Below are positions 26,681 to 35,467 of a DNA stretch of 64,000 nt, one piece after another. A program made the translations under genes and the position numbers. The notes below the pieces were generated by a model. It worked only from the letters and a program-made list of their open reading frames with translations, did not search any database and was not told the origin of the DNA. Where the stretch lies: the NCBI RefSeq assembly GCF_023806485.1, contig NZ_JAMSLR010000009.1, forward strand, positions 1 to 64,000, written 5' to 3'. The stretch's first letter is position 1, and every line of letters starts with the position of its first letter. The DNA is from Thermalbibacter longus. GTDB taxonomy: Bacteria > Chloroflexota > Chloroflexia > Thermomicrobiales > Thermomicrobiaceae.

Positions 26681-27505
26681 ATGGATTCGCTAGGAGAGCT
26701 TGCCGCGCGGTTGCTGAGCCACCTGGGGCCGGACCTTCGGCCACTCGACGTGGAGCTACTGCCCGGACAGGTGCCGGGCGAGTTGCCGCTCGAGCTGCCG
26801 CTCCCGCCGGGCGCGCGGCTGCTCGGCAGCGTAGCCTATCGCTCCGACGGCGCGCTGCAGCAGGCGATCGTGCTGCTGGACGTCGAACTCTCGCCTGAAG
26901 ACGCACTCAGCTTCTACCACCGCGAGCTGCCCGCCCGGGGCTGGAGCGCGCTTCCTCGCGCCCCGCAGCCAGGCGGCTTCGTCCTGAGCTCCATGCTTGC
27001 CGTGCAGACCTTCTGCCAGGTTGAGCGTGACTCCTGGTTGTCCGTCACGGCGCAGCCGCACTCGGAGAACCGCACCGAGGTTCGCATCCAGATCGATCTG
27101 TCGACTGCTGGGCCCTGCTCCGGGGCTCCAGAGCCTGCCCCATATGTCTCGTATGCTGGGGAGCGGCTTCCGCCGTTGACTGTGCCGCCAGGGGTTCGGC
27201 TCTATCCGGGAGGCAGCGGAGGCTCCGACGATCACTGGTTCGCGCATGCCCTGGCCGAGACTGACCTGAGCGCGGTTGAGCTGGAGGCGTACCTCGCCGG
27301 GCAACTCGAACGCCACGGCTGGGAGCGCGTAGCGACGAGCAGCGCGGGGCCGGTGGTCTGCAGCGCCTGGCGCGTGGCCGGCGAGGACGACTGGCAGGGG
27401 ATACTGGTCGTCGCTGAGTGGCCTGGCCGTCCCCTGCGCTCGCTCCTGGCCACGGTCGAGCGCACCCCAGTCGCTCGCCGGGGCTGGTGGGCACCGCTGG
27501 CGTAA
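26681..27505 (+). CDS. Hypothetical protein with two similar halves
   Basis: A 274-aa soluble protein of unknown family. Two segments share a pattern of sequence-LLDVELSPEDALSFYHRELPARGW (about 64-87) and ETDLSAVELEAYLAGQLERHGW (about 188-210). Both are amphipathic helices ending in a Gly-Trp, suggesting an internal duplication of the kind seen in small secreted or lipoprotein-associated domains, although no signal peptide is present here. The N-terminus is rich in Leu/Pro (GELPLELPLPPGARLLG). ATG 26681 has CGGAGGTGAG upstream. It follows ptsI by 103 bases and may be transcribed with it. Confidence 0.6.
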   Translation: MDSLGELAARLLSHLGPDLRPLDVELLPGQVPGELPLELPLPPGARLLGSVAYRSDGALQQAIVLLDVELSPEDALSFYHRELPARGWSALPRAPQPGGFVLSSMLAVQTFCQVERDSWLSVTAQPHSENRTEVRIQIDLSTAGPCSGAPEPAPYVSYAGERLPPLTVPPGVRLYPGGSGGSDDHWFAHALAETDLSAVELEAYLAGQLERHGWERVATSSAGPVVCSAWRVAGEDDWQGILVVAEWPGRPLRSLLATVERTPVARRGWWAPLA

Positions 27506-27514
27506 CCTGCCGTG

Positions 27515-27811
27515 TTACCGGTCCCGGCGGAGCCAGGCGCGCAGGCGATCGAGCCAGCCCGGCGGCCCGGGCAGCTCTTCCAGGAATTGCTGCACCTCGC
27601 GGTCGTACTCTCGCGTCTCCAGAGCCACCTGCGTACGATCCCCTCGCCGGCGCGTCGTGACGACGATGTGCCCGCCTCCGCCGAGGAAGGCACGCCGGTT
27701 CGGCATAACCTCTGAGCTCGTCAGGCCGAGCCGGCTCCGTGGGCCGAAGGCTCGTTCGGCGCGCGTCAGCACTTCATCGGCCGGGAGCCTGGTCTCGGCC
27801 AGATAGCGCAT
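27515..27811 (-). CDS. Small hypothetical protein
   Basis: A 98-aa basic protein (LPADEVLTRAERAFGPRSRLG, then a GGGGHIVVTTRRRGDRTQV beta hairpin and a C-terminal WLDRLRAWLRRDR helix). It looks like a small alpha/beta domain; I recognise no family. GGAAGG lies about 8 bases upstream of ATG 27811. The gene starts 40 bases after the manA stop on the same strand, so it is probably the last gene of that transcript. It converges with the preceding plus-strand gene with a 9-base gap. Confidence 0.6.
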   Translation of the reverse strand: MRYLAETRLPADEVLTRAERAFGPRSRLGLTSSEVMPNRRAFLGGGGHIVVTTRRRGDRTQVALETREYDREVQQFLEELPGPPGWLDRLRAWLRRDR

Positions 27812-27850
27812 GGCTGGCGTCCTTCCCGTGGAGAGATCGCCAGTCCTCCG

Positions 27851-28921
27851 TCACAGGCCCAGGAACCGGTGGAGGTCGTGGATATCCCCGGCGAGCTGGG
27901 CGATGGCTTCTCCGTCGTACCCTCTCGCCAGGAGCGGAGCGACGACATCGTGCTCGAGGTCGGGCACGCTGCTCGCCAGAAACGTTGCCGTGCCCTCGAT
28001 CGTAACCGCGTCGAGGCTTGCCGGTAGCACGACCGTCTGCCCCACCCTCACCTCGACCGCTGCCGAGCCCCCGCTGACCTGCGCCTCTCCCTGGATGCAA
28101 CTCAGGATGTGGAACGTCTGCCCCACCTGCCGCGCGCGCCGGGCCGAACCCTGGACGCTCCAGCGCTCCAGCAGGAAGTAGCGGCAGGCAGCCAAGACGG
28201 TGCAGCCCGCGTCCACCTCCAGCGGTCGGGTGCGCCGGGCGTGCCGGTCGGATCGCAGGGCAGCGAGCGCCTCCTCGACGTGGAGCTGGCGAGGGCGACC
28301 ATGCGGGTCGCGACGCCCCCAGTCGTAGAGCCGGAAGGTGAGGTCGCTCGACTCCTGGATCTCGTACAGCAGCACGCCCGCGCCGATGGCGTGGACCGTT
28401 CCGGCCGGGACGATGACCGTATCGCCGGCGCTTACCGGCAGCCGCTCGATCAGCGTGCCGATCTCTTCTCGCTCCAGGGCCAGGCGAACCCGCTCCGGCG
28501 TGACCGGCTCCTGGAACCCGGTGATGAGAAAGCCTTCCGCGGTCGCGTCCAGGATATGCCAGGCCTCGGTCTTGCCTCGCTGGCCTAGCGGCGCGGCTCC
28601 CTCGTCGTCCGGGTGGACCTGTACCGATAGGGTCTCCTCGGCGTCGATGAACTTGGCCAGCAGCGGGAAGTCGTTGAACGGCTGGCTGGCGGCCCGGCCG
28701 CGCTCGCCGAGGAGGCCGGCCGGGTCGCGCTCGACGAGTTCCTGGAGCGTCGCGCCGGCCAGCGGGCCATTGACGACCCGAGCCACCCCCGTCGTCTCCC
28801 AGGACTCCCCGATTCGCCCAGCGTCGGGGAGCCGCTTGCCTAGACGCGTCGCCAGCCGGCGCCCACCCCATGGCCGCTCATCGTAGCGGGGCTCGAGCGC
28901 GAGCGGATAGTCTGCGCTCAC
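27851..28921 (-). CDS. manA: Mannose-6-phosphate isomerase, type I
   Basis: A 356-aa cupin isomerase interconverting mannose 6-phosphate and fructose 6-phosphate with a bound Zn2+. Motifs seen: RPWGGRRLATRLGK, GESWETTG, PLLAKFIDAEETLSVQVHPDD (zinc-ligand region with His), GKTEAWHILDA and VPAGTVHAIGAGVLLYEIQ (second ligand region), then a C-terminal cupin. GTG 28921 is preferred because GAGGAG lies 8 bases upstream; another GTG at 28930 overlaps the upstream stop. It is tightly linked to the FAD/[2Fe-2S] oxidoreductase genes without obvious metabolic relation. Confidence 0.92.
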   Translation of the reverse strand: MSADYPLALEPRYDERPWGGRRLATRLGKRLPDAGRIGESWETTGVARVVNGPLAGATLQELVERDPAGLLGERGRAASQPFNDFPLLAKFIDAEETLSVQVHPDDEGAAPLGQRGKTEAWHILDATAEGFLITGFQEPVTPERVRLALEREEIGTLIERLPVSAGDTVIVPAGTVHAIGAGVLLYEIQESSDLTFRLYDWGRRDPHGRPRQLHVEEALAALRSDRHARRTRPLEVDAGCTVLAACRYFLLERWSVQGSARRARQVGQTFHILSCIQGEAQVSGGSAAVEVRVGQTVVLPASLDAVTIEGTATFLASSVPDLEHDVVAPLLARGYDGEAIAQLAGDIHDLHRFLGL

Positions 28922-28926
28922 CGCGC

Positions 28927-30216
28927 TCACTCCTCGATCTCGACCAGACTGACCAGCGGAATCGGCCGGGCCGGCGGGCGCTCCGTCATCGGCACGATCT
29001 CGGAGAGCGGTATACCACGCTCCGCATGGAGCAGCAGCGCCATCGCGCCGGTGCAGAAGATCCCCTGGCACAGCCCCATGCCCGCTCGCGTGCGACGCTT
29101 GATGTCGTTGATCGTCAGCGCCCCTTCCTCGATCGCCTGCCGCACCTCGCCGATGGTCACCTGCTCGCAGCGGCAGAGCGCAACCCGGGCGAGCGAATTG
29201 TCCCGCCCTTCTGCCGTTGCAGCCCGACCCCACGATCTCCAGGGCGAACTCGTGTCTGCTTCTACCTGAGCGCGATCGCTTGTCCCTAGGCGTAGCCGAT
29301 CCACCTCGACGGATCGCTCCGGCGAGCGCGCCCGCGCGAGCGCCTCCTGAGTCGCGGCGATCCGCTCCGGCGAGGCGCCAGCGGCTGCCAGCCCAGCCAG
29401 CCGGCCCTCGGCGAACGACTCCGCCAAGTCGGCGGCTCCGGCCGCCTCGCCAGCCACGTAGAGGCCGGGCCGCGAGGTCTCCAGCAGCGCGCTCCGCAGC
29501 GGGAGGTGACAGCCGAGCCGGGCGCTATAGCCGAGGTCGACCTGCGCCTGCAGCGCCAGCTCGGGATCTGGCTGGCGACCGAGCGCGATCACGACCGCGT
29601 CGGCCTCGCGCCGCTCACCGTTCGCGGTCACCCACTCGACCCGCCCATCGCCGCTCACTACCACCTGTGCCGGGTCGGACGCTCGTAGGACGACCTCGGC
29701 CCCGGCTGTCTCCAGATCGGTGACGAGCTCGGCGGCGTCCAGCCCCTCCCCGACGACGGCGACGCGGCGGCCGGGGAGCACACGGTGGAGGTGGAGCAAG
29801 ATCTGCGCTGCGCGGGCTGTCAGTACCCCCGGCAGCGTCCAGCCCGGGAACGGCAGGGCGAGGTCGACCGAGCCGGTGGCGACCACGATCTTCTCGGCCT
29901 GCAGGAGGAAGCCGCCGCCTGGCGTGGCCACGGCCAGGCTACCGTCCTCGAAGAGCCCCCAGGCCACCGCATTGGTGAGCACGGACACGTCCGCCGCAGC
30001 GAGCCGCTCTTCCAGCCTCTCCACGGCCTGGCAGGCGGGCAGTCCGTCGAGCCCATCGCCCAGACCGCGCAACGCCGCGATCCGCCAGCGGAGCTGCCCG
30101 CCGACGGTCGAGTTCTCGTCGATCAGCGTGACGGCGGCACCAGCTTCACTGGCGGCCAGCGCCGCGGCGATGCCTGCTGGACCAGCGCCGATCACCGCAA
30201 TTCCCGTCGTCTTCAT
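28927..30216 (-). CDS. FAD/NAD(P)-binding oxidoreductase with BFD-like [2Fe-2S] domain (Hcn/opine oxidase A-like)
   Basis: A 429-aa flavoprotein. N-terminal FAD motif IAVIGAGPAGIAAALAASEAG, GGQLRWRI, NAD-site VAVVGEGLDAAELVTDLE and second FAD motif LYVAGEAAGAADL. After about residue 370 comes a BFD-like domain with ALCRCEQVT and RAGMGLCQGIFCTG, whose four cysteines would hold a [2Fe-2S] cluster. This arrangement is that of opine/octopine oxidase subunit A, HcnB and the sarcosine oxidase alpha relatives. ATG 30216 overlaps the stop of the upstream small [2Fe-2S] gene (ATGA). A third subunit (DAO-like, OoxB/HcnC) is not adjacent; the DAO gene at 64-1170 could be one but is 29 kb away. Confidence 0.85.
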   Translation of the reverse strand: MKTTGIAVIGAGPAGIAAALAASEAGAAVTLIDENSTVGGQLRWRIAALRGLGDGLDGLPACQAVERLEERLAAADVSVLTNAVAWGLFEDGSLAVATPGGGFLLQAEKIVVATGSVDLALPFPGWTLPGVLTARAAQILLHLHRVLPGRRVAVVGEGLDAAELVTDLETAGAEVVLRASDPAQVVVSGDGRVEWVTANGERREADAVVIALGRQPDPELALQAQVDLGYSARLGCHLPLRSALLETSRPGLYVAGEAAGAADLAESFAEGRLAGLAAAGASPERIAATQEALARARSPERSVEVDRLRLGTSDRAQVEADTSSPWRSWGRAATAEGRDNSLARVALCRCEQVTIGEVRQAIEEGALTINDIKRRTRAGMGLCQGIFCTGAMALLLHAERGIPLSEIVPMTERPPARPIPLVSLVEIEE

Positions 30217-30566
30217 CCGGCCCGCCCTTCCCACCTGCCGAGCCCGGCCTGTGTCCAGACGACCTGCCCCTCGCGCACCGGAATCAGACATGCCCGCACG
30301 TTCGGCTCGCCGTCGACGGTCATCAGGCAGTCGGCGCAGCGGCCCAGCGCGCAGAAGACCCCGCGCGGCTCGCGGCCCCCGGGCATCGTCCGGCAGACGA
30401 GGATGCCGTGCGCGAGCAGCGCGGCGGCGATGGCCTCACCCTCGCGAGCGAGCAGTGGCTGCCCGTCGACCGTAATCTGAACGGGCCGGCTCTCCGGCAA
30501 GTCGCCGAGCACCGGATGGTGGAGGACCCTGAGATCGCCGGCCTGGTTTCGGTGCGCCTGGTCCAC
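30213..30566 (-). CDS. (2Fe-2S)-binding protein, HcnA/opine oxidase small-subunit-like
   Basis: A 117-aa ferredoxin-like subunit: PVQITVDGQPLLAREGEAIAAALLAHG is the beta-grasp start, and FCALGRCADCLMTVDGEPNVRAC supplies the Cx4Cx2C plus distal Cys for a plant-type [2Fe-2S] cluster. Such proteins form a complex with the FAD subunit encoded by the overlapping downstream gene and carry electrons in amine or imino acid oxidation. GTG 30566 is supported by the GAGAGGGGTGA run upstream. It is first in a minus-strand operon continuing into manA. Confidence 0.83.
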   Translation of the reverse strand: MDQAHRNQAGDLRVLHHPVLGDLPESRPVQITVDGQPLLAREGEAIAAALLAHGILVCRTMPGGREPRGVFCALGRCADCLMTVDGEPNVRACLIPVREGQVVWTQAGLGRWEGRAG

Positions 30567-30904
30567 GATGTCACCCCTCTCACCTCACGGCGCGGTGCCG
30601 CTGTCCTGGGCTCGATCTTCACCCGGAGCCCTCCGGGCGTCAACCGTTGACCCAACACCAAAGTGTTGTAAGGGCCAATGATCATTCGCCCTCGCTCATG
30701 TGCTGGGGAGCGTTCACGACCGGCTGCGTGGGAGCGCGAAAGGGAGCCACGGACAGAATCACGGCACGATTACCCTCTCGCGCGAGACGGCCTCCTGCGG
30801 CCTCGCGTGGCTGCGCGCGTCGCGGGCTCTCGACGAGGTGTGCGAAGATAGGAGCGGTCGAGGGAGGAGTAGCCAGCCCCGGGCATGCCGGGAGGAGGTG
30901 ACTG
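30567..30904. other. Divergent intergenic region with dyad
   Basis: This 338-base spacer separates the minus-strand [2Fe-2S] gene from the plus-strand CapA-type gene. The best structure is the dyad CAACAC-caaa-GTGTTG at 30653-30668, a possible operator or small hairpin. A GATCATT stretch lies just right of it. TTGACC at 30648-30653 could serve as a plus-strand -35 but no good -10 follows. Short open frames in the region are Arg/Ser-rich and lack ribosome binding sites. I see no RNA gene. Confidence 0.35.
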
Positions 30905-32230
30905 ATGGCTGAGCGACGGCCGGCACGCGTTCTGCTGACCGGGGACAGCATGATCACCCGGCGGGTGACCCGCGCGCTCGACCCAGCGGTGCAGAGCTTG
31001 ATCGAACTCGTCCAGAGCGCTGACATCGCCTTCACGAACCTCGAGGTGCTGCCGAACGACTTCCGTGGCTACCCGGCCGAGGAGTCCGGCGGCACGCACC
31101 TCGCTGCTCGCTCCTGGGTGCTCGACGACCTCCTGGACTTCGGCTTCACGCTCTTCGCCTGCGCCAACAACCACAGCCTCGACTACGGCGTCGAGGGACT
31201 GCTGGCGACGATCGAGGAGCTGGAGGCCCGTGAGGTGGCCTTCGCCGGCGTCGGTCGCAACCTGGATCTCGCCCGCGCGCCGGCCTACCTCGAGCACCGG
31301 GGCGGGATCGCTGCACTGCTCGCGTGCGCCTCCACCTTCGCTAGGGGGCAGCAGGCCGGCGCCCAGCGGCCCGAGTTGCCTGGGAGGCCTGGGCTCAACC
31401 CACTGCGAGTCGAGACGACCTACGAGGTCACTCCCCAGCAGCTCGAGGCGCTGCGCGAGGTGGCCGAAGCGCTCGGCCTGGAGCAGCAACGGCTCGAGCG
31501 GATCCAGCTCGGTTTCGCCTTCCCGCCGGACGACCCGGACGTCTTCCCGTTCCTGGAGGCGCGGTTCCGCCCGGCCGAGCGCCCTGCGGTACGCACTGCG
31601 CCCAACCGCCGGGATCTAGACGCGATCCTGGCCTGGACGCGCGATGCCCGCCGCCGGGCTGACCTGGTCATCGTGAGCGTCCACGCTCATGAGCAGGCAG
31701 CGACCAAAGAGGAGCCCGCCGAGTTCCTGATCACCTTCGCACACGCGGCGATCGACGCCGGGGCGGACGTGGTGGTCGGCCACGGGCCGCACCTCCTGCG
31801 CGGGATGGAGCTGTACCGGGGCAAGCCGATCTTCTACAGCCTCGGGAACTTCATCGCTCAGAACGAGCTGGTCGAGCTGCTGCCGGCCGATGCCTATGAG
31901 CGTTTCCGCGCAGACCCAGCGATGACGCCCAGCCAGGTCTTCCTCCAGCGGAACGAGAACGAGCGCAAGAGCTTCCCGGCCGACCGCCGCTACTGGCAGA
32001 CGGTGGTACCGATCTGCGAGTTCGAGGGGAGCGAGCTGCGGCGCATCGAACTCGTGCCGGTGAGCCTCGGCTTCGGCCAGCCGGTATACCGCCGCGGGCA
32101 GCCGCGCCTGGCCGACGGGGAGGAGGCAGCCGAGATCCTGGAGCGCTTCGCGGCGCTCTCGCGGCCGTTCGGCACGGCGATCCGCATCGAGGGTGGCCGC
32201 GGCCTGGTGGAGATCGACCACAGCGCGTGA
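30905..32230 (+). CDS. CapA-family metallophosphatase-like protein
   Basis: A 441-aa protein of the CapA (PgsA) family, calcineurin-like fold. Metal-site motifs are LLTGDSMITRR, FTNLEVLPND, ACANNHSLDYGVEG, IVSVHAHEQ and VVVGHGPHLLRGME. CapA proteins act in poly-gamma-glutamate capsule export, but no capB/capC is near and no membrane segment or signal peptide is seen, so a soluble hydrolase is more likely. A near-perfect Shine-Dalgarno (GGGAGGAGGTGA) is 4 bases from the ATG. It converges on the metal-transport operon. Confidence 0.83.
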   Translation: MAERRPARVLLTGDSMITRRVTRALDPAVQSLIELVQSADIAFTNLEVLPNDFRGYPAEESGGTHLAARSWVLDDLLDFGFTLFACANNHSLDYGVEGLLATIEELEAREVAFAGVGRNLDLARAPAYLEHRGGIAALLACASTFARGQQAGAQRPELPGRPGLNPLRVETTYEVTPQQLEALREVAEALGLEQQRLERIQLGFAFPPDDPDVFPFLEARFRPAERPAVRTAPNRRDLDAILAWTRDARRRADLVIVSVHAHEQAATKEEPAEFLITFAHAAIDAGADVVVGHGPHLLRGMELYRGKPIFYSLGNFIAQNELVELLPADAYERFRADPAMTPSQVFLQRNENERKSFPADRRYWQTVVPICEFEGSELRRIELVPVSLGFGQPVYRRGQPRLADGEEAAEILERFAALSRPFGTAIRIEGGRGLVEIDHSA

Positions 32231-32323
32231 CACGAAGCTGCCGCGCCTGATGGGAGGCAGTGCGAGCGAACCTCAGAGGATGCACGTGGTCCGGTTTCAT
32301 CCGGCAGGGAGAAGCCACCTGGG

Positions 32324-33433
32324 TCAGGCCAGTAGCGACTCCTGGGCCAGCAGGCGGCCGCGGTCGGTCAGCTCCAGCCGGCCGTTCTGCCGGGTGACCA
32401 GCCCCCGCCCCTCGGCCAGGCTCACGACGCGGGTGGCGAACTCCCGATCCCAGCGCAGCTCCTGCCAGAGGTGCTCCACCTGGAGCTCCGGCTCGGCGCC
32501 GGGCTGCCGCTCATGGTTGAGCAGGTGGATCGCCAGCATTCGCTGGGCGAACTCCCAGCGCTGGCGAACCCGGCGACGCTGGCCCGCCAATAACCCGCGC
32601 TCCGGCGCGAAGCACCAGGCCAGGCCGAAGATGACACCTGCCATCGTCGCCATCGAACCGGCGATCGACGCGTCGAGCAGGAAGGCTAGCCAGTACCCCG
32701 AGAGTGCCGCGGCGACGCCCAGACCGGCGCTGAGGAGGAGCATCCGCGCAAGGTCGTCGGTGAGCAGGTACGCGGCGGCAGCAGGGGCGATGAACAGCGC
32801 CACCGTCAGGATCGCGCCGACGGAGTCGAAGGCGCCGACAGCGGTCAGCGAGGTCACGCCCATCAGCCCGTAGTGGATGACCGCGGGGGAGAAGCCGAGG
32901 GCAGCCGCCAGCCCCGGGTCGAAGGTGGCCAGCTTCAGCTCCTTGTAGAACAGGGCCACCAGGGCGGCGTTGATCAGCAGGATGATCCCTCCGGCGTAGA
33001 GGCCCTTCGGGCCGATGTCCCAGCCGGCCACGACGACCCGGTCGAAGGGGGCGAAGGCTAGCTCGCCGAGCAGCACGACGTCGGTGTCGAGGTGGACGCT
33101 GCCGGCGTAGCGGGAGATGAGAATGACGCCGATGCTGAAGAGCGCTGGGAACACCAGCCCGATGGCGGCGTCCTCCCGTACCAGGCCCGTCCGGTTCAGC
33201 AGCTCGACCAGGAGCGCGGTGAGCAGCCCGGTCAGCGTCGCGCCGAGGATCAAGAGCGGCGAGTTGAGATCCTCGGTCAGGAAGAAGCCGACCACGATGC
33301 CGAGGAGCATTGCGTGGCTGATCGCGTCGCTGATCAGCGCCATCCGGCGCAGCACCAGGAAAGCGCCGGGTAGCGCGCAGGCGGCGGCGACGATCGCGGC
33401 GATGAGCTGGATCTCGATCTGCGGCGCTGTCAT
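32324..33433 (-). CDS. Metal ABC transporter permease with C-terminal winged-helix-like tail
   Basis: A 369-aa ABC-3 family permease for Mn/Fe/Zn. The membrane part, about residues 1-275, has eight or nine TM helices and the family signatures LVLRRMALISDAISHAMLLG and LTAVGAFDSVGAILTVALFIAPAAAAYLL. An extra tail of about 95 residues then carries ERGLLAGQRRRVRQRWEFAQRM and a wHTH-like DREFATRVVSLAEGRGLVTRQNGRLELTDRGRLLA. This resembles DNA-binding or dimerisation domains of DtxR-type regulators fused to permeases. ATG 33433 overlaps the upstream permease stop (ATGA). Confidence 0.85.
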   Translation of the reverse strand: MTAPQIEIQLIAAIVAAACALPGAFLVLRRMALISDAISHAMLLGIVVGFFLTEDLNSPLLILGATLTGLLTALLVELLNRTGLVREDAAIGLVFPALFSIGVILISRYAGSVHLDTDVVLLGELAFAPFDRVVVAGWDIGPKGLYAGGIILLINAALVALFYKELKLATFDPGLAAALGFSPAVIHYGLMGVTSLTAVGAFDSVGAILTVALFIAPAAAAYLLTDDLARMLLLSAGLGVAAALSGYWLAFLLDASIAGSMATMAGVIFGLAWCFAPERGLLAGQRRRVRQRWEFAQRMLAIHLLNHERQPGAEPELQVEHLWQELRWDREFATRVVSLAEGRGLVTRQNGRLELTDRGRLLAQESLLA

Positions 33434-34614
33434 GACTGCCCCTCACCCGTCCCTTCGGGGCGGCTCGCTGCCGGGTGTCCTGCCCCGTCGCTGAGGTCGT
33501 CTCCCTCCGTGGCTGGTCGCACGCGGGCCATACCTGTGGCCGTGATCGCCCAGCGGTCCGCGCTCACCTGCCGGACGTAGCCCGCCGACTCCAGGTCATG
33601 GAGCACCTGCACGACCTGATCCGCTGACCAGCCGGAGGCGCGTAGCACAGCGCTCGGATGGCCGTGCTCGAGCGAGCCGTGATGCTCGGCGAGCGCAGCG
33701 AGCTGCCGCAGCATCCCTTCGGCTCGCACCTGGCCGCGCCGAGCGCGCTCGCGTGCCCAGTTCCAGACCAGACCACGGTTGGGAGCGAACAGCAGTGAGA
33801 CGAGGACGAGACCACTCACTACCAGCACGATCGTCGGACCGGTCGGGAGTCGCGGAGTCAAGCTGCTCACCAGCGCGCCGGTCATGCCGGCCACCACCCC
33901 GAACAGCGCGCTGAGCAGCACCATCAGCCCGAGCCGGTCAGTCCACTGGCGCGCCGCCGCGGCCGGAGCGACGACCATGGCGCTCATCAGTACGACGCCG
34001 ACCGTCTGGAGGCCGACGACGATCGCCAGCACGATCATCGAGGTCAGGATCACCTCGAGCAGGCGGACGCGCAGGCCGAGCACGCGGGCGAAGTCAGGGT
34101 CGAAGACGAGCAGCTTGAACTCCTTCCAGAGCAGTAGTACCGCCAGCAAGACGGCGACCACGCCGGCTCCCATAACTATGACGTCGCGCCGGAGGAGCGA
34201 GGCGGCCTGGCCGAAGAGGAAGCGGTCGAGCCCGGCCTGGCTCGCGTCAGGCTGCTTCTGGATGAAGGTGAGCAGCACCAGGCCGAAGCCGAAGAAGACC
34301 GAGAGGATGAGGCCGAGCGCGCTGTCGAGCTTGACGCGCGTGGTGCGGGTGATGGCGTTGACCAGCAGCGAGCCGAGCCACCCGGCCGCGACCGCGCCGG
34401 CCAGGAGCACGGCTGTCTCCTTGCTGCGGGTGAGCAGGAAGGCGAGCGCGATCCCCGGCAGCGCGGCGTGCGACATGGCGTCGCCGAGCAGGCTCTCGCG
34501 GCGAAGCACGGCATAGGTGCCGACCACTCCGCTGCTCAGACCGAGCAGCATTGCCCCCAGCGCCACGGTGCGTAGCGTGTAGTCGAGAGCGAGATCAGGC
34601 AGCGCCAGCGCCAT
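33430..34614 (-). CDS. Metal ABC transporter permease with C-terminal winged-helix-like tail
   Basis: A 394-aa ABC-3 permease, partner of the next gene. Eight or nine TM helices include [23 protein letters not shown] and [23 protein letters not shown]. After about residue 285 a cytoplasmic tail follows: [15 protein letters not shown], then [12 protein letters not shown] and a wHTH-like [41 protein letters not shown]. Both permeases of this operon therefore carry similar regulatory-looking extensions. The start overlaps the ATPase gene end by 20 bases. Confidence 0.85.
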   Translation of the reverse strand: MALALPDLALDYTLRTVALGAMLLGLSSGVVGTYAVLRRESLLGDAMSHAALPGIALAFLLTRSKETAVLLAGAVAAGWLGSLLVNAITRTTRVKLDSALGLILSVFFGFGLVLLTFIQKQPDASQAGLDRFLFGQAASLLRRDVIVMGAGVVAVLLAVLLLWKEFKLLVFDPDFARVLGLRVRLLEVILTSMIVLAIVVGLQTVGVVLMSAMVVAPAAAARQWTDRLGLMVLLSALFGVVAGMTGALVSSLTPRLPTGPTIVLVVSGLVLVSLLFAPNRGLVWNWARERARRGQVRAEGMLRQLAALAEHHGSLEHGHPSAVLRASGWSADQVVQVLHDLESAGYVRQVSADRWAITATGMARVRPATEGDDLSDGAGHPAASRPEGTGEGQS

Positions 34615-35431
34615 GGTTGCCTCCTCCGCTCCTCGACCGGTCTGGGGTGACGATCGCTGGAGCGGCCTCTTCCACCTCTCTGGCGAAGGCCGCCATCGCG
34701 AAGCGACCGCCGTAGGTCAGCCTGAGGTTCTGCTCGTTGAAGACCTCGGACACTGGCCCGCAGGCGATGCGCCGGACATTTAGGAGCATGACCCAGTCGA
34801 AGTATTCCGGCACGGTCTGCAGGTCGTGGTGGACGGCGATCACGGTCTTGCCCTGGGCGCGGAGCTCCTGGAGTAGCGTGACGATAGCGCGCTCGGTGAG
34901 CGCGTCGACACCCTGGAAGGGCTCGTCCATGAGATAGATGTCGGCATCCTGGACCAGCGCCCGGGCTAGGAAGACCCGCTGCTGCTGGCCGCCGGAGAGC
35001 TGGCTGATCTGCCGGTCGCTAAGCTCGCGCATGCCCACCTGGTCCAGCGCGGCCAGCGCCCGCTCCCGCTCGCGGCGGCCTGGCCGGCGAATCCAGCCGA
35101 GCTCTCCGTACGTGCCCATCATCACGACGTCGAGCACGCTGGTGGGGAAATCCCAATCCACGCTGCCGCGCTGCGGCACGTAGCTGATCCGCCGCCGCTG
35201 TTGCTCTACCGGCTGCCCGAAGATCAGCACCTGGCCCGCCACCGGCCGGAGGAGCCCGAGGATCGCCTTGAGCAGCGTGGTCTTGCCCGCGCCGTTCGGG
35301 CCGACGATGGCCAGCAGCACCCCGGGCGGGACGCTCAGGTCGACGTCCCAGAGCGCCGGCTGCTCGCGGTAGGCGACCGTGAGGTCCTGAACCTCGACGG
35401 CGGAAACCGTTCTGTTCTGTCGATCACCCAT
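34595..35431 (-). CDS. Metal ABC transporter ATP-binding protein
   Basis: A 278-aa ABC ATPase of the manganese/zinc/iron chelate class. Walker A is [16 protein letters not shown]-loop YVPQRG, signature [15 protein letters not shown], Walker [14 protein letters not shown] and switch His in [19 protein letters not shown] 35431 (GAGAGGACTGAGC upstream) is taken over an in-frame start at 35458. It lies between the solute-binding protein and the two permeases in a four-gene operon. Energises metal uptake at the inner membrane. Confidence 0.93.
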   Translation of the reverse strand: MGDRQNRTVSAVEVQDLTVAYREQPALWDVDLSVPPGVLLAIVGPNGAGKTTLLKAILGLLRPVAGQVLIFGQPVEQQRRRISYVPQRGSVDWDFPTSVLDVVMMGTYGELGWIRRPGRRERERALAALDQVGMRELSDRQISQLSGGQQQRVFLARALVQDADIYLMDEPFQGVDALTERAIVTLLQELRAQGKTVIAVHHDLQTVPEYFDWVMLLNVRRIACGPVSEVFNEQNLRLTYGGRFAMAAFAREVEEAAPAIVTPDRSRSGGGNHGAGAA

Positions 35432-35467
35432 GCTCAGTCCTCTCCGGTCGACAAGCATCCTCGCTGG

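Noticed and set aside
30647-30901. Short plus-strand open frame upstream of the CapA-like gene
   Set aside because: Arg/Ser/Ala-rich composition, no ribosome binding site, and it spans the divergent regulatory region.
30905-32230. Poly-gamma-glutamate capsule locus
   Set aside because: No capB, capC or other capsule genes are adjacent and the CapA-like protein has no export signal.
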